Source: Chryseobacterium shigense | GTDB taxonomy: Bacteria; Bacteroidota; Bacteroidia; Flavobacteriales; Weeksellaceae | Length of the DNA: 64,000 nt | Reading direction: 5' to 3' | NCBI RefSeq assembly: GCF_900156575.1 | Contig: NZ_FTNY01000003.1 | Coordinates: 496,001 to 560,000 of the forward strand | Part shown: positions 18,627-27,600 of the stretch, piece after piece | How positions within the stretch are numbered: the first letter of the stretch is position 1 | How the letters are laid out: each line of letters starts with the position of its first letter | Translations under genes and position numbers: made by a program | The notes under the pieces: model-generated | Seen by the model: only the letters and a program-made list of their open reading frames with translations | Database searches by the model: none | What the model was told of the DNA's origin: nothing

Positions 18627-19127
18627 ATGGATAAAGTAACAATACAAAGAATAGACAAGCTTCACCCTTCTGTAAGAGATGAAGTAAAGCAGATCGTGAA
18701 AGAATGTGATGAAGCCCTCACCGGCAGAGCAAAAATCAGAATTACACAGGGGCTGAGATCTTTTGAAGAACAGGAAAAACTCTATGCCATCGGAAGAATC
18801 ACTTCAGGAAAAAAAGTCACGAATGCTAAAGCCGGGCAAAGTATTCATAATTATGGTCTTGCTGTTGACATCTGCCTGATGATTGATGGAAAAACCGCAA
18901 GTTGGGATACCGTAAAAGACTGGGACAACGATAAAGTAGCGGACTGGTATGAATGTGTCAAGATTTTTGCAAGACATGGCTGGGATTGGGGCGGAAACTG
19001 GAAAACGTTTAAAGACCTTCCCCATTTTGAAAAAAAGAATATTCAGACTCAAAAAGGACTTGTGAAAACGAGCTGGCGAACGTTGTCCAAGATGCCCAGG
19101 GATAAGCAGAATTATATTCTATTTTAA
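18627..19127 (+). CDS. M15-family peptidase, endolysin-like (L-Ala-D-Glu or D-Ala carboxypeptidase)
   Basis: A 166-residue peptidoglycan peptidase. Zinc ligands fit the M15 pattern: H74 and D81 in SIHNYGLAVDI and H133 in DLPHFEK. ITQGLRSFEEQEKLYAIGR near residue 35 is the other family motif. There is no signal peptide, so the enzyme would stay in the cytoplasm unless released, as for phage endolysins of the T5/Ply500 type, which it resembles in size and motif spacing. It opens the accessory island and has its own box promoter. Whether it cuts L-Ala-D-Glu or D-Ala bonds is not decidable by eye. Confidence 0.88.
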   Translation: MDKVTIQRIDKLHPSVRDEVKQIVKECDEALTGRAKIRITQGLRSFEEQEKLYAIGRITSGKKVTNAKAGQSIHNYGLAVDICLMIDGKTASWDTVKDWDNDKVADWYECVKIFARHGWDWGGNWKTFKDLPHFEKKNIQTQKGLVKTSWRTLSKMPRDKQNYILF

Positions 19128-19156
19128 TTCCCTTCTATTTGAAAATAATTATAATA

Positions 19157-19190
19157 CGACGAGTTCTGTCGCTTCCCCGTCCTACCTTTG
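19157..19190 (+). promoter_or_regulatory. Island box 2: operator plus -7 element, before the patatin gene
   Basis: CGACG-AGTTC-TGTCG at 19157-19171, 11 nt, then TACCTTTG at 19183-19190. The coding region starts 128 nt downstream, leaving a long structured leader. Confidence 0.85.
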
Positions 19191-19213
19191 TTTTATAGAA
19201 AAATGTTAGTTAA

Positions 19214-19279
19214 CTGAGATCTCAATACTAAAACCAGCATCCGTATTCAAGGCCGGAATGTTGGTTTTAGTTGTCTCAG
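19214..19279 (+). promoter_or_regulatory. Structured 5' leader of the patatin mRNA
   Basis: Nested inverted repeats: CTGAGA (19214-19219) with TCTCAG (19274-19279); CTAAAACC (19228-19235) with GGTTTTAG (19263-19270), extended by A-T, G-U, C-G, A-T and T-A pairs; and CCG (19241-19243) with CGG (19254-19256). No T-run follows, so it is not a simple terminator. It could control stability or translation. A tiny ORF MLVN at 19203-19217 runs into the first stem. Confidence 0.6.
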
Positions 19280-19317
19280 GACCTTAGATTTTCTTTTAAA
19301 AACCAACAAAACATCAC

Positions 19318-20355
19318 ATGAAAAAGACAACCATTCTTTCTTTGGACGGGGGCGGAATAAGAGGTATTATCACCTGCATTATTCTCCGCTACATAGAGGA
19401 ACAGCTTCAGTATCATGATAATCCGGGCGCTAAACTCGGTGATTATTTTGATCTGGTAGCCGGAAGCAGTACAGGAGGACTGATCGCTTCTATTATTCTA
19501 TGTCCCGATGAACACCGAAAAGCTAAATATTCTATCCAGAAAGGATTAGAATTATATGCTGAAAGGGGCGGCGACATCTTCCAGGTTTCTTTCTGGGAAA
19601 AACTGGTCAATCCGTTTGGCCTGCTTAATGAAAAAATTTCTCAGGAATCACTTGAAAAAAATTTGAATGACTTTTTTGGACACTTAGAACTTAAAGAATT
19701 TATAAAACCATGCTTAATAACCAGTTATGATATTGAAAACAGAAGAGCGAAGCTTTTCAATTCCTGGGAAGCCCACCTGAGCACAGATAATTTTTATGTC
19801 AAAGATATTTGCAGAGCAACTTCGGCAGCGCCTACTTACTTCAGTCCGGTACAGATCAAATCGATGTATGGGCAGATCTTTAGCCTGATAGACGGCGGTA
19901 TGTTTGCCAATAATCCTGCTCTCTGTGCTTATGCTGAGGCGAGAAAAATTCCTTTTGCGGAAGTATTGAAGAATCATCAGAAAGCCAATCATCCCGGCGT
20001 CAACGATATGATTTTTGTTTCTATCGGAACGGGTATTGAGGCGAGACCTTACTCTTTTAGAAAACTTCAAAAATCAGGAAAGATCGGCTGGGTAAATCCC
20101 ATTATTGATATTCTGATGTCTGCCAATGCGGAAACGGTAGATTATCAACTTTCGCAGATGTTCCAGACTTTGGGGCAGAGAAATCAGAAAAATTATTACC
20201 GTCTGAATCCATCATTAAAAAATGCATCTCCCGGCATGGACAATGTCAGAAGATCAAATATCGAAAATCTGATCCAGGCAGGATTGAGTTATATTGATGA
20301 TAACAGGGAAACACTCAATCAAATTGTGCAAAAACTAATCAGAAATAAAATATAA
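19318..20355 (+). CDS. Patatin-like phospholipase (CapV-like)
   Basis: This 345-residue acyl hydrolase belongs to the patatin family. The oxyanion loop is DGGGIRG (residues 10-16), the nucleophile elbow is GSSTG (S51), and the catalytic aspartate is in DGG (D192) followed by MFANNPALCAYAEA. These proteins deacylate phospholipids through a Ser-Asp dyad. Closest by look are CapV effectors of CBASS and bacterial FabD/lysophospholipase-like proteins. There is no signal peptide or membrane segment, so the likely target is the cell's own inner membrane. No nucleotide cyclase gene is nearby, so CBASS is not supported. It is controlled by its own box promoter with a structured leader. Confidence 0.9.
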   Translation: MKKTTILSLDGGGIRGIITCIILRYIEEQLQYHDNPGAKLGDYFDLVAGSSTGGLIASIILCPDEHRKAKYSIQKGLELYAERGGDIFQVSFWEKLVNPFGLLNEKISQESLEKNLNDFFGHLELKEFIKPCLITSYDIENRRAKLFNSWEAHLSTDNFYVKDICRATSAAPTYFSPVQIKSMYGQIFSLIDGGMFANNPALCAYAEARKIPFAEVLKNHQKANHPGVNDMIFVSIGTGIEARPYSFRKLQKSGKIGWVNPIIDILMSANAETVDYQLSQMFQTLGQRNQKNYYRLNPSLKNASPGMDNVRRSNIENLIQAGLSYIDDNRETLNQIVQKLIRNKI

Positions 20356-20429
20356 GCTTTCAACCTTATAATGACTCGATATAAGCTTAAAAGATAATAT
20401 TTAAAAAAGATCAAAAAGTTTTTAAAACA

Positions 20430-20463
20430 CGTCAAGTTTTGTCGCCTTCCGTCACTACTTTTG
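20430..20463 (+). promoter_or_regulatory. Island box 3: operator plus -7 element, before the small acidic protein gene
   Basis: CGTCA-AGTTT-TGTCG at 20430-20444, 11 nt, then TACTTTTG at 20456-20463. Confidence 0.85.
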
Positions 20464-20510
20464 AAGTATAAACAAAGACACAAAAAAACAATCATTAAAA
20501 TTTTAAAAAG

Positions 20511-20562
20511 CCTTTGAATTCAACATTGATCAATGCTGGACAGCCAGAAATATGTTTAAAAC
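20511..20562 (+). repeat. Duplicated leader, copy A, with 8-codon ORF
   Basis: About 50 nt starting CCTTTGAAT recurs at 20855-20907 at the same distance from its own box promoter (48 versus 49 nt). It contains an ORF at 20533-20559 encoding MLDSQKYV and ending TAA. The two copies differ by a one-base indel just before the ATG, so the longer TTG-started frame through this copy is not conserved while the 8-codon frame is. Confidence 0.6.
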
Positions 20563-20588
20563 ATAACCCAAATTCTACAACACCAAAC

Positions 20589-20759
20589 ATGGAAACACCA
20601 GATCACAATCCAGATATTCTTTTCGATGAAGATCTCTATACTATTGAATGGAGCGATATCGAACATGCAGAGATGGACTATGAGAACTATCTCAACGACA
20701 TTGAAAACTTTTTCAGGGAAGATTTCGAAAATGGTATTCCTGAAGAAAATATATACTAA
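20589..20759 (+). CDS. Small strongly acidic protein, unknown function
   Basis: A 56-residue protein from the ATG at 20589: METPDHNPDILFDEDLYTIE..., nearly one third Asp/Glu, with aromatic residues spaced through it (IEWSDIEHAEMDYENYL, IENFFREDF). An upstream TTG at 20514 could extend it by 25 residues, but that part is the non-conserved reading of a duplicated leader, so I prefer the ATG. It has no signal peptide, membrane segment or recognisable family. It is the only coding region between box promoters 3 and 4. A DNA-mimic, inhibitor or assembly-factor role is possible, but this is only inferred from charge. Confidence 0.55.
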   Translation: METPDHNPDILFDEDLYTIEWSDIEHAEMDYENYLNDIENFFREDFENGIPEENIY

Positions 20760-20772
20760 ATACATTCTAACA

Positions 20773-20806
20773 CGACGAGTTCTGACGCTGTCCGGAATTA
20801 TCTTTG
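20773..20806 (+). promoter_or_regulatory. Island box 4: operator plus -7 element, before the fibre-like operon
   Basis: CGACG-AGTTC-TGACG at 20773-20787, 11 nt, then TATCTTTG at 20799-20806. The first long coding region begins 231 nt later. Confidence 0.85.
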
Positions 20807-20854
20807 AAACACCAATCAAGACACCAGACATCATCCCCTAATCATTCAAAAACA

Positions 20855-20907
20855 CCTTTGAATCCATCATTCACAAAATGCCGGACAGCCAGAACTATGT
20901 CTGAAAA
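20855..20907 (+). repeat. Duplicated leader, copy B, with 8-codon ORF
   Basis: Homologous to 20511-20562. It carries an ORF at 20878-20904 encoding MPDSQNYV and ending TGA, against MLDSQKYV and TAA in copy A. The valine codons differ (GTC, GTT) and the stop codons differ in kind but sit at the same place. Between here and 21038 are only tiny frames (for example MKIYPLKFKMKTEGVL at 20929-20979), of doubtful meaning. Confidence 0.6.
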
Positions 20908-21037
20908 TCTATAAAAATGAACAAATATGAAAATATACCCCCTAAAATTTAAGATGAAAACGGAAGGAGTGTTGTAAAAACTCGGCCTTCACCTTATAAC
21001 TATTAATTAACACAAACAAAATCACACTGTTTTTATT

Positions 21038-21670
21038 ATGAAGACAAAACAAGAATTAAGGCTCAAATTCGAGAACGGAGACCAGCCTACACAAGAACAT
21101 TTCTGGGAATGGCAGGACTCTTACTGGCACAAAGATGAAAAGTTAAGCAACAATTCATTGGATTTAGTTACCTATCAAGAGTTTACCCATTCACCAAATG
21201 ACAACACAGAAATTACCGGTACTGACAATATTATCATTTTTCCGGAAGGGATAAAAATTATCGGAGGTTTTAGATTTGCCTTAACCTCACAAAACCGGAT
21301 CACAAAAGTTCAGTTTCCTAAATCCTTGGCAAGGATAAGGTCCGGTGCTTTTGCCGGTCAATATCTCACAGGAACTCTAAGAATTCCAGGATCATGTAAA
21401 GTTATTGAAGCAAATGCTTTCGCCGGTACTGCCAATAATCTTACAGAATTAATACTGGAAAATGGTGTAGAAACGATTGAAGATTTTTCATTTCAGCTTT
21501 CCGGAAGTAAAAATTTAACTGAACTATACATTCCTAAATCTGTTAAATCCGTAGGACAAAATGCATTTAATATTCCATCTCTTACGACGGTATCTGCATC
21601 CAACGGATTGGACTTAAGCAATGCCGGAATTCCGGCAACAGCAGTAATAATGCGCTATGTAGACTTATAA
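21038..21670 (+). CDS. Tagged BspA-type leucine-rich repeat protein, first of three tagged paralogues
   Basis: A 210-residue protein. Residues 1-37 form a tag shared with the next two genes (MKTKQELRLKFENGDQPTQE, then HFWEWQDSYWHKDEK). The rest has BspA/LRR_5-type repeats such as IRSGAFAG, IEANAFAG, ELYIPKSVKSVGQNAF, which build a solenoid often used for protein or sugar binding. There is no signal peptide. Similar short tags ('fenGD.PTQ..FW...dSy.HKDE') are, as I recall, placed at the N-terminus of tail-fibre-like proteins in Bacteroidetes, perhaps to dock them on a larger structure. It starts an operon from box promoter 4. Function inferred, not shown. Confidence 0.78.
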   Translation: MKTKQELRLKFENGDQPTQEHFWEWQDSYWHKDEKLSNNSLDLVTYQEFTHSPNDNTEITGTDNIIIFPEGIKIIGGFRFALTSQNRITKVQFPKSLARIRSGAFAGQYLTGTLRIPGSCKVIEANAFAGTANNLTELILENGVETIEDFSFQLSGSKNLTELYIPKSVKSVGQNAFNIPSLTTVSASNGLDLSNAGIPATAVIMRYVDL

Positions 21671-21677
21671 CATCAAT

Positions 21678-22319
21678 ATGAAAACAAAACAAGAATTAAA
21701 ACTCTACTTTGAAAATGGAGATCAACCTACACAAGAACATTTCTGGGAATGGCAGGACTCTTACTGGCATAAAGATGAGAAAATAGAAATGACCAAAATT
21801 GCGGGTTTGGAAAACGGCTTTCCGCGTTTCAATGACTTTTATGCAGAGATCACTGAAGGAGGAAATGCCTCTCTGGCTCATTTACAGGTCAGAAGGATAT
21901 TCATAAAGCCCGGAACATTGCACATTCCCGATAGGTTTGCAGTTGGAATAGGTATATCCGAATTAACCCTTGCCAGCAGCTTGCTCACTATCGGAGTGGA
22001 TGCTTTCAGCAGCAATGCTTTAAAAACATTAACCATTCCGGAAAATGTGTCAATTATTAGTGAGCGTGCCTTTGCATCTAATCAGCTTACCTTAGTAGTA
22101 ATTCCTGACAGCGTCAAAGAAATTAAAGATTCTGCCTTTAATTCTAACAGAATTAGCGCATTATATATTCCGCCAGGGGTTTTACAGATTGGCCCAAATG
22201 CCTTTAATTATAATCCCGATTTATCTAGCATAAGACTGGACAGAAATACTCAATATTATCCTGATTCATTTGATCCCAAAACAAGAGTTATTGGCGGAAC
22301 TTTAGTCAGCGATATGTAA
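21678..22319 (+). CDS. Tagged BspA-type leucine-rich repeat protein, second of three
   Basis: A 213-residue protein only 7 nt after its paralogue. The first 35 residues repeat the tag almost exactly, and the DNA of this part (about 21678-21782) is close to identical to that at 21038-21142, even at third codon positions, which points to recent duplication or gene conversion. Downstream are LRR_5 repeats (LTIGVDAFSSNALKTLTIPE, IISERAFASNQLTLVVIPDS, LQIGPNAFNY) with different surface residues. Signal peptide absent. The pattern of constant tag and varied repeat body suggests alternative binding specificities on the same docking end. Confidence 0.78.
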   Translation: MKTKQELKLYFENGDQPTQEHFWEWQDSYWHKDEKIEMTKIAGLENGFPRFNDFYAEITEGGNASLAHLQVRRIFIKPGTLHIPDRFAVGIGISELTLASSLLTIGVDAFSSNALKTLTIPENVSIISERAFASNQLTLVVIPDSVKEIKDSAFNSNRISALYIPPGVLQIGPNAFNYNPDLSSIRLDRNTQYYPDSFDPKTRVIGGTLVSDM

Positions 22320-22333
22320 AAAAATACAACAAA

Positions 22334-24619
22334 ATGAAAACAAAACAAGAACTAAAACAATACTTCGAAAACGGGGATATCCCGGTACAGGAAGAATTCT
22401 GGGAATGGCAGAACTCTTACTGGCACAAAGACGAAAAGCTTCCTTTACAAAATATAGATTATGATTTTGATAAAAAAGCAGATGTTAATGCGTCTAACTT
22501 AAGCACACAAAATGCTCAGCTTTGGAAAGATAAAATAGAAACACAGACCTCCATTCAGAATCCTGAATTAAACGGAAATATTTTAACGGTATTTTATACG
22601 GCCGAGAATGGCATTCAACAAAGCAAATCAGTAGATTTAAGCAGTCTGATAACCAATGACATCCACGTTGAAAATGCAGACTACAATGCTTCTCAAAATG
22701 TGATTACAATCACTCAGAATGATGGATCTGTATTTCAAATTAATCTTTCAGAATTCAGTATCATTCCTACGACCAATGCAGACGGAAGTGTGACATTGGC
22801 CCAGGAAGGCCAGGATAAAGTAGTCTTAAAAAAAATTGCCATTTCAGGAAGTTATAATGATTTAACAGATAAGCCTTCTTTCGCAGGTAACGATACATTG
22901 CAAAATGTTATTGACCGAGGCAATACAACCACAAAACCCATTATATTTAATACAGGTCAGGGAAGAGCTGCTGAATTGGGGTTTAATAATACATCCTACT
23001 CTCATTATTTTGGAAATCACAGTAATAATAATTCATCTTATTATACAGTTGCTATTGGATATAATACTTTATCAGCAGTAACGACAGGTCAGTCAAATGT
23101 TGGTATCGGTTCATATGCATTGGAAGCAACTACTACGGGTGCATACAATACCGCTGTTGGAGTAAGCGCAGGACAAAAACTAACCACAGGCCTGTATAAT
23201 ACTTATTTTGGCTGGGCCTCGGGAACTAACTGTACGACAGGCAACTCTAATACAATGCTCGGTAATGAAGCCGGAAACAGAACTACAACCGGTTATAAAA
23301 ATACATTTGTTGGAATGGGCGCCGGTTATTTTAATACGACTGGAAACCTTAATACATTGATAGGCTGGAAAGCCAATAATCAATCCAATTTGGGTGATAA
23401 AAACATTATGATTGGTGTTTCATCCGGCTCGGGAGTTACAGGTAATAATAACGTTCTTATTGGTACCGGAGCAGGAATGAATGACGGAGCAATCGGTAAT
23501 AAATTAATTATTCATGGTAACCAAACATTAACAGGATATTCAAATACTGCTGAGGGAAGTTTTGCAAGCTTCCAGCAAGGTCAATTAAATAGAGCTTTAA
23601 TCACAGGTGATTTTTTAGATCGTTGGGTAAGAATGAATGCTGGATATCTCCAAATTGGATCACCAGCAACAAATGCTGACGATATCACTATCACTCCCAC
23701 ATCAGGAATAACAGCAGCAAAATTATATACCCCGGCAAGTAATAACGATTACGTTCAGCGCGGCTGGATATTCAATAATTACTATAACCAATCTCAAATT
23801 AATTCACTACTGAGCAGAACTTATCATGTAATGGGTTCCGTTGCCAATTTCGGGACTTTACCAACAACAGGCCAAACAGTAGGTGATGTATGGAATTTAC
23901 TGGATACAGGTGAAAACTATGTTTGGGTTGACAATTTGAATAACACCTACATTCCTGGTTGGGATAAACTCTCCGGAATGGTTGATGTTTCAGGTTTCAT
24001 ACCAGTAACAGGCACCGTTACAGGTCAGCCTATAACGGGTGATCTGGTTCTTGACAACACAAATGGAAACAGAGAGATCAAAGGAGCTGTACAGGGATCA
24101 TATATTTCTTTCTTTGATGATGGTCAGATCCAAATAAACAATAAGCCTAATTTCGGCAGTAATGTAACTATTTCTGGTATAGACTTTACCGGAACAGATC
24201 CTGGATCTTCAGGAATGACAGGTGATTACTATTATGGAGATATGTATCAGGACAAATCTTTTATTCAAAAAAAATACGCGGACAAACAGCATTCCTACTC
24301 CACCAAAGAAGAATTAACTGGTGGAACCTGGATCAATGGTAAACCTGTTTATAAAAAAACTGTAGTTTTCACTCAGATTCCAAGAACAGGTCTGGTTGAG
24401 TTCAAAACTGAATTTCCGGATCTTGACACCATTATCTCCAACGAAATGTTTACAGAATGGCATGCAATAGATGCTACATTCGCAGGGAACCAATGGCGAA
24501 CCAAAGCTTACATCACTATAGAAAGAAAGCTGGCGACCATTGAACTTATGGGTGATCCTGACTATGACTACTCTGCCATTGACTCATTTACCCTTACCCT
24601 TGAATACACAAAAAAATAA
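22334..24619 (+). CDS. Tagged tail-fibre-like protein, third of three
   Basis: A 761-residue protein. Residues 1-37 are the same tag as in the two preceding genes (14 nt upstream). Residues 40-190 are beta-rich. About 235-385 carry 20-25-residue repeats of the YadA/adhesin-head kind (NVGIGSYALEATTTGAYNTA, NTMLGNEAGNRTTTGYKNTF, NTLIGWKANN). Next comes a segment typical of phage tail fibres (GSVANFGTLPTTGQTVGDVW... ENYVWVD), and a C-terminal beta domain. There is no signal peptide. The modular plan fits a trimeric fibre or receptor-binding protein. The partner that the tag docks to is not known; the giant protein encoded 22 nt downstream is the obvious candidate. Confidence 0.8.
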   Translation: MKTKQELKQYFENGDIPVQEEFWEWQNSYWHKDEKLPLQNIDYDFDKKADVNASNLSTQNAQLWKDKIETQTSIQNPELNGNILTVFYTAENGIQQSKSVDLSSLITNDIHVENADYNASQNVITITQNDGSVFQINLSEFSIIPTTNADGSVTLAQEGQDKVVLKKIAISGSYNDLTDKPSFAGNDTLQNVIDRGNTTTKPIIFNTGQGRAAELGFNNTSYSHYFGNHSNNNSSYYTVAIGYNTLSAVTTGQSNVGIGSYALEATTTGAYNTAVGVSAGQKLTTGLYNTYFGWASGTNCTTGNSNTMLGNEAGNRTTTGYKNTFVGMGAGYFNTTGNLNTLIGWKANNQSNLGDKNIMIGVSSGSGVTGNNNVLIGTGAGMNDGAIGNKLIIHGNQTLTGYSNTAEGSFASFQQGQLNRALITGDFLDRWVRMNAGYLQIGSPATNADDITITPTSGITAAKLYTPASNNDYVQRGWIFNNYYNQSQINSLLSRTYHVMGSVANFGTLPTTGQTVGDVWNLLDTGENYVWVDNLNNTYIPGWDKLSGMVDVSGFIPVTGTVTGQPITGDLVLDNTNGNREIKGAVQGSYISFFDDGQIQINNKPNFGSNVTISGIDFTGTDPGSSGMTGDYYYGDMYQDKSFIQKKYADKQHSYSTKEELTGGTWINGKPVYKKTVVFTQIPRTGLVEFKTEFPDLDTIISNEMFTEWHAIDATFAGNQWRTKAYITIERKLATIELMGDPDYDYSAIDSFTLTLEYTKK

Positions 24620-24641
24620 ATTATTAAAACAAAATATTAAA

Positions 24642-27600
24642 ATGGCAACAAATAATACACCAATAAAAACCGCATTTACTGTAGGAGGATCCTTAATAGG
24701 AGAAGGTATCATTAATTACAAAGAAACAAATAACATGAACACAACAAACAATGCGTCACAGACGCTTTTCAGATTCGTTAGTTTAAGAAACCCTCAATTA
24801 ACGGAAACTAAAGATAAAAACCTGGGATTTATCCACAGACCCAAAGGGGCAACCGGTATTTTTGACACTGCCGTTGCCGGAAGGCCCGCCAAAACATCCA
24901 AGTTTGGAGAAATGAAGAGAGCAGCCAGCGGATTTAATAATGCAGGATTTGAAACCGAAAAGAAAATTGAAGAAGGAATATTTAAAGATCTCCTTATAGT
25001 AGGACGAAAACTTTCTAAAAGAGAAACATTAGAAAGTAATGACTGGACTTACGTGACAGATTATTACAAAAGTCTTATTGACACCAACAAAAATCTTAAT
25101 CCTGAGGGAATTAAAACGTTTACTCTTCTTTGGAATAACTTTATTTATCAGATCGTTACTCAGGGAGACTTCTACATTAAAGAAGCGATCAGCCATATTC
25201 TGATGGCCATCCAGCTTGGTTTTGCCAACAATCAGGATCTTGCTGATCCGGAAATCATTAAGGTCAATGGCGAAAAACCACTGGAAAAAGCATTAAATAG
25301 TCAGGTTATATTACCAAAATCTCTATTTTCAGAGGACAATTCAGAAACGGTTTCAGCTGGTTCAGCAAGAGCCACGGCAGGTGAAACCAAACCTGTTCTG
25401 GGCGCAAAAACCATCCAAAGATTAGAAGCCGAAGCAAGAGCCTCACTGGTTGTAAACAAAGCAATTCACAGAAGAGACGCTTTGACTAAACTGAATACCG
25501 AACTGGAAAAAATTCAGAAAAAATATCATAAGTCCCGTCATCAATCATACCAGGAAGCTTATTCAAGGTATGTGGATGAAAATAGAGAACGTATGGAAAT
25601 CTATGATAGAAAACTGGCTGAAGTGGAAAGCAAAATCACTCCGGAAACTCCAGAAGAAGAGAAAAAACGTCTATATGACAGCTTAAAGGAATATGAAGTT
25701 CCCTCTTTTGAATTTTCTTTCAGAAATGAAATCGATCTGGAAGATCTAAAAGCAAAACTGTCTCCTGAATCCTTTGACCTTTTTGTTGATCTTTTTGGAG
25801 AATTCAATGCGGGAGAAGTATCTAAAATGGCAGATACCGAAAGTCTTCAGATTCTTTCAGCAGATACCATGAAAATCGGAAATCAGACAATTATCATTGA
25901 TGATGAAATACAAAGCTATTCCGATGCCTTGATCGTGGTACAAAACAATATTTCGTCATCCATGGAGACCGCATTACTGAACAGCCCTCTTCAGCAGCAG
26001 CAGTATGTGAACGTGGGAGGAGCTTCTATTCCGGTGAATCAGAGTACAGCCAGAAACCCAATGGCCTATAGTCTCTATGCGCACAATTCTTTCAGAATGT
26101 CAGGTACAGGAGGCTTCGTTAATTTTTCTTTTGAGGTTGAAGATATTTCATGGAGTGTTGCCAATGCCAAGGTCATTGCCACTACAGACCTTGCCGGATC
26201 TTTTGAAGAAAACTACAGCAATATCCAGGTCGTAGATAATAAAATCACTTTACCGACATGTTTAGTGAATAAGCTACGAAACACTTTTACCTTCAGAATT
26301 GAAATCATTTTTGATAACGGAAGCTTTGCCTATGGAGATATTAGCGAGCAATACATCAAGGAGGATCTAAGTCTTACAGGAATGCTTACCCTGAAACGTG
26401 CCGCCATTGAAAATCCGGGTGAACCTGAACCGGTAACGATCCAGAAACGTAAAAATTTCGGAATCAAAAGACTTGGAGTGGCAGATTATCTGAAAGTTGT
26501 ACAAAGTGTTCACGCCTATGTTCCTGGAGAAGTTTCCAATATTGAGAACGTTATGGCCAGCGAACTAAGACATAAATCTTCTGTTTCAAGAGATTATTCT
26601 GAAATTACGGATACAACTTCCAAATCTCAGGAAACCGAGAAAATTTCCGATACTTCAAAAACATCCAGAACAGATATGCAGACGGAAGTAGCCAAAGAAG
26701 TGGAAAAGCAGCAAAGTATTTCTGCCTATACAAGATTCAGCTATGGGAATGACAATGCTATGAAATTTGAAATCGGTGCAGACTATGCCAATAATACAGC
26801 ACAGCATGACAGTACAAGACAGGCCGTGATGAAGTCTCAGGAAATTACGGAAAGAGCTATGGAAAGAGTTCTTACTAAAATTTCAGAAGAAAGGGTACAG
26901 AAAATCATCAAAGAATATACGGAAACCAATGTGCATGAATTTGACAACAGAGGAAAAGCTCTTACAACCAATCAACCACCACAGCACATCACAGGAGTTT
27001 ACAGATGGATCGATAAGAAAATGAAGAATCAGATCTATAACTATGGTAAACGTACGATGTTTGAATTTATGGTTCCTGAGCCTTCAAGATTACACCGTCT
27101 GGCGCTTACCGTTGCCAAAGCCCAAGTGCTTACCGCTCCTGTAGACCCAAGAAAAGCTCCTGAACCATGGTATATGCCGGATCCTAAATCTGCAAATATT
27201 GAGCAGATACAGCATTGGGCACAGATTTACGGAGTACAGCTGGATGCTTTCCCGGCACCCACTAAACAGGTGATCCATACTGCAGCAAGTGTTCCTCAAA
27301 CCAATGACGATTTTGGAGTAGATTATACCCAGTTTACAATTCCTGATAACTATGCCGGGAAAAATGCAAGCTTCCATTGTGAGGCAGGCCGAAACAGAGG
27401 CGGTGGATTACAGGGATCCCGTTATGCGGAAGTATACTGTTCCAATTTTAATGGTGATTTCGTGGGGCATAATGATCGTGGGGATATTATTTTTGACAGA
27501 GCCTCTTCCGGTTTCAATATAACCGGTAATGTAAGTTTCCAGGTGAAAGGACATAATATCAGACATTATACCGTTAAAGCAACAATCAACTGCGAACTGA

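Noticed and set aside
19318-20355. Calling the patatin gene part of a CBASS defence system
   Set aside because: No CD-NTase, E1/E2-like or HORMA gene lies in the window; only the effector-like fold is present.
20514-20588. TTG start of the small acidic protein
   Set aside because: This part is the duplicated leader; the matching frame in the other copy is broken by a one-base indel.
24540-24641. Earlier start of the giant protein
   Set aside because: It would overlap the upstream gene by 80 nt and adds 34 low-complexity residues; the ATG at 24642 gives a clean spacing.
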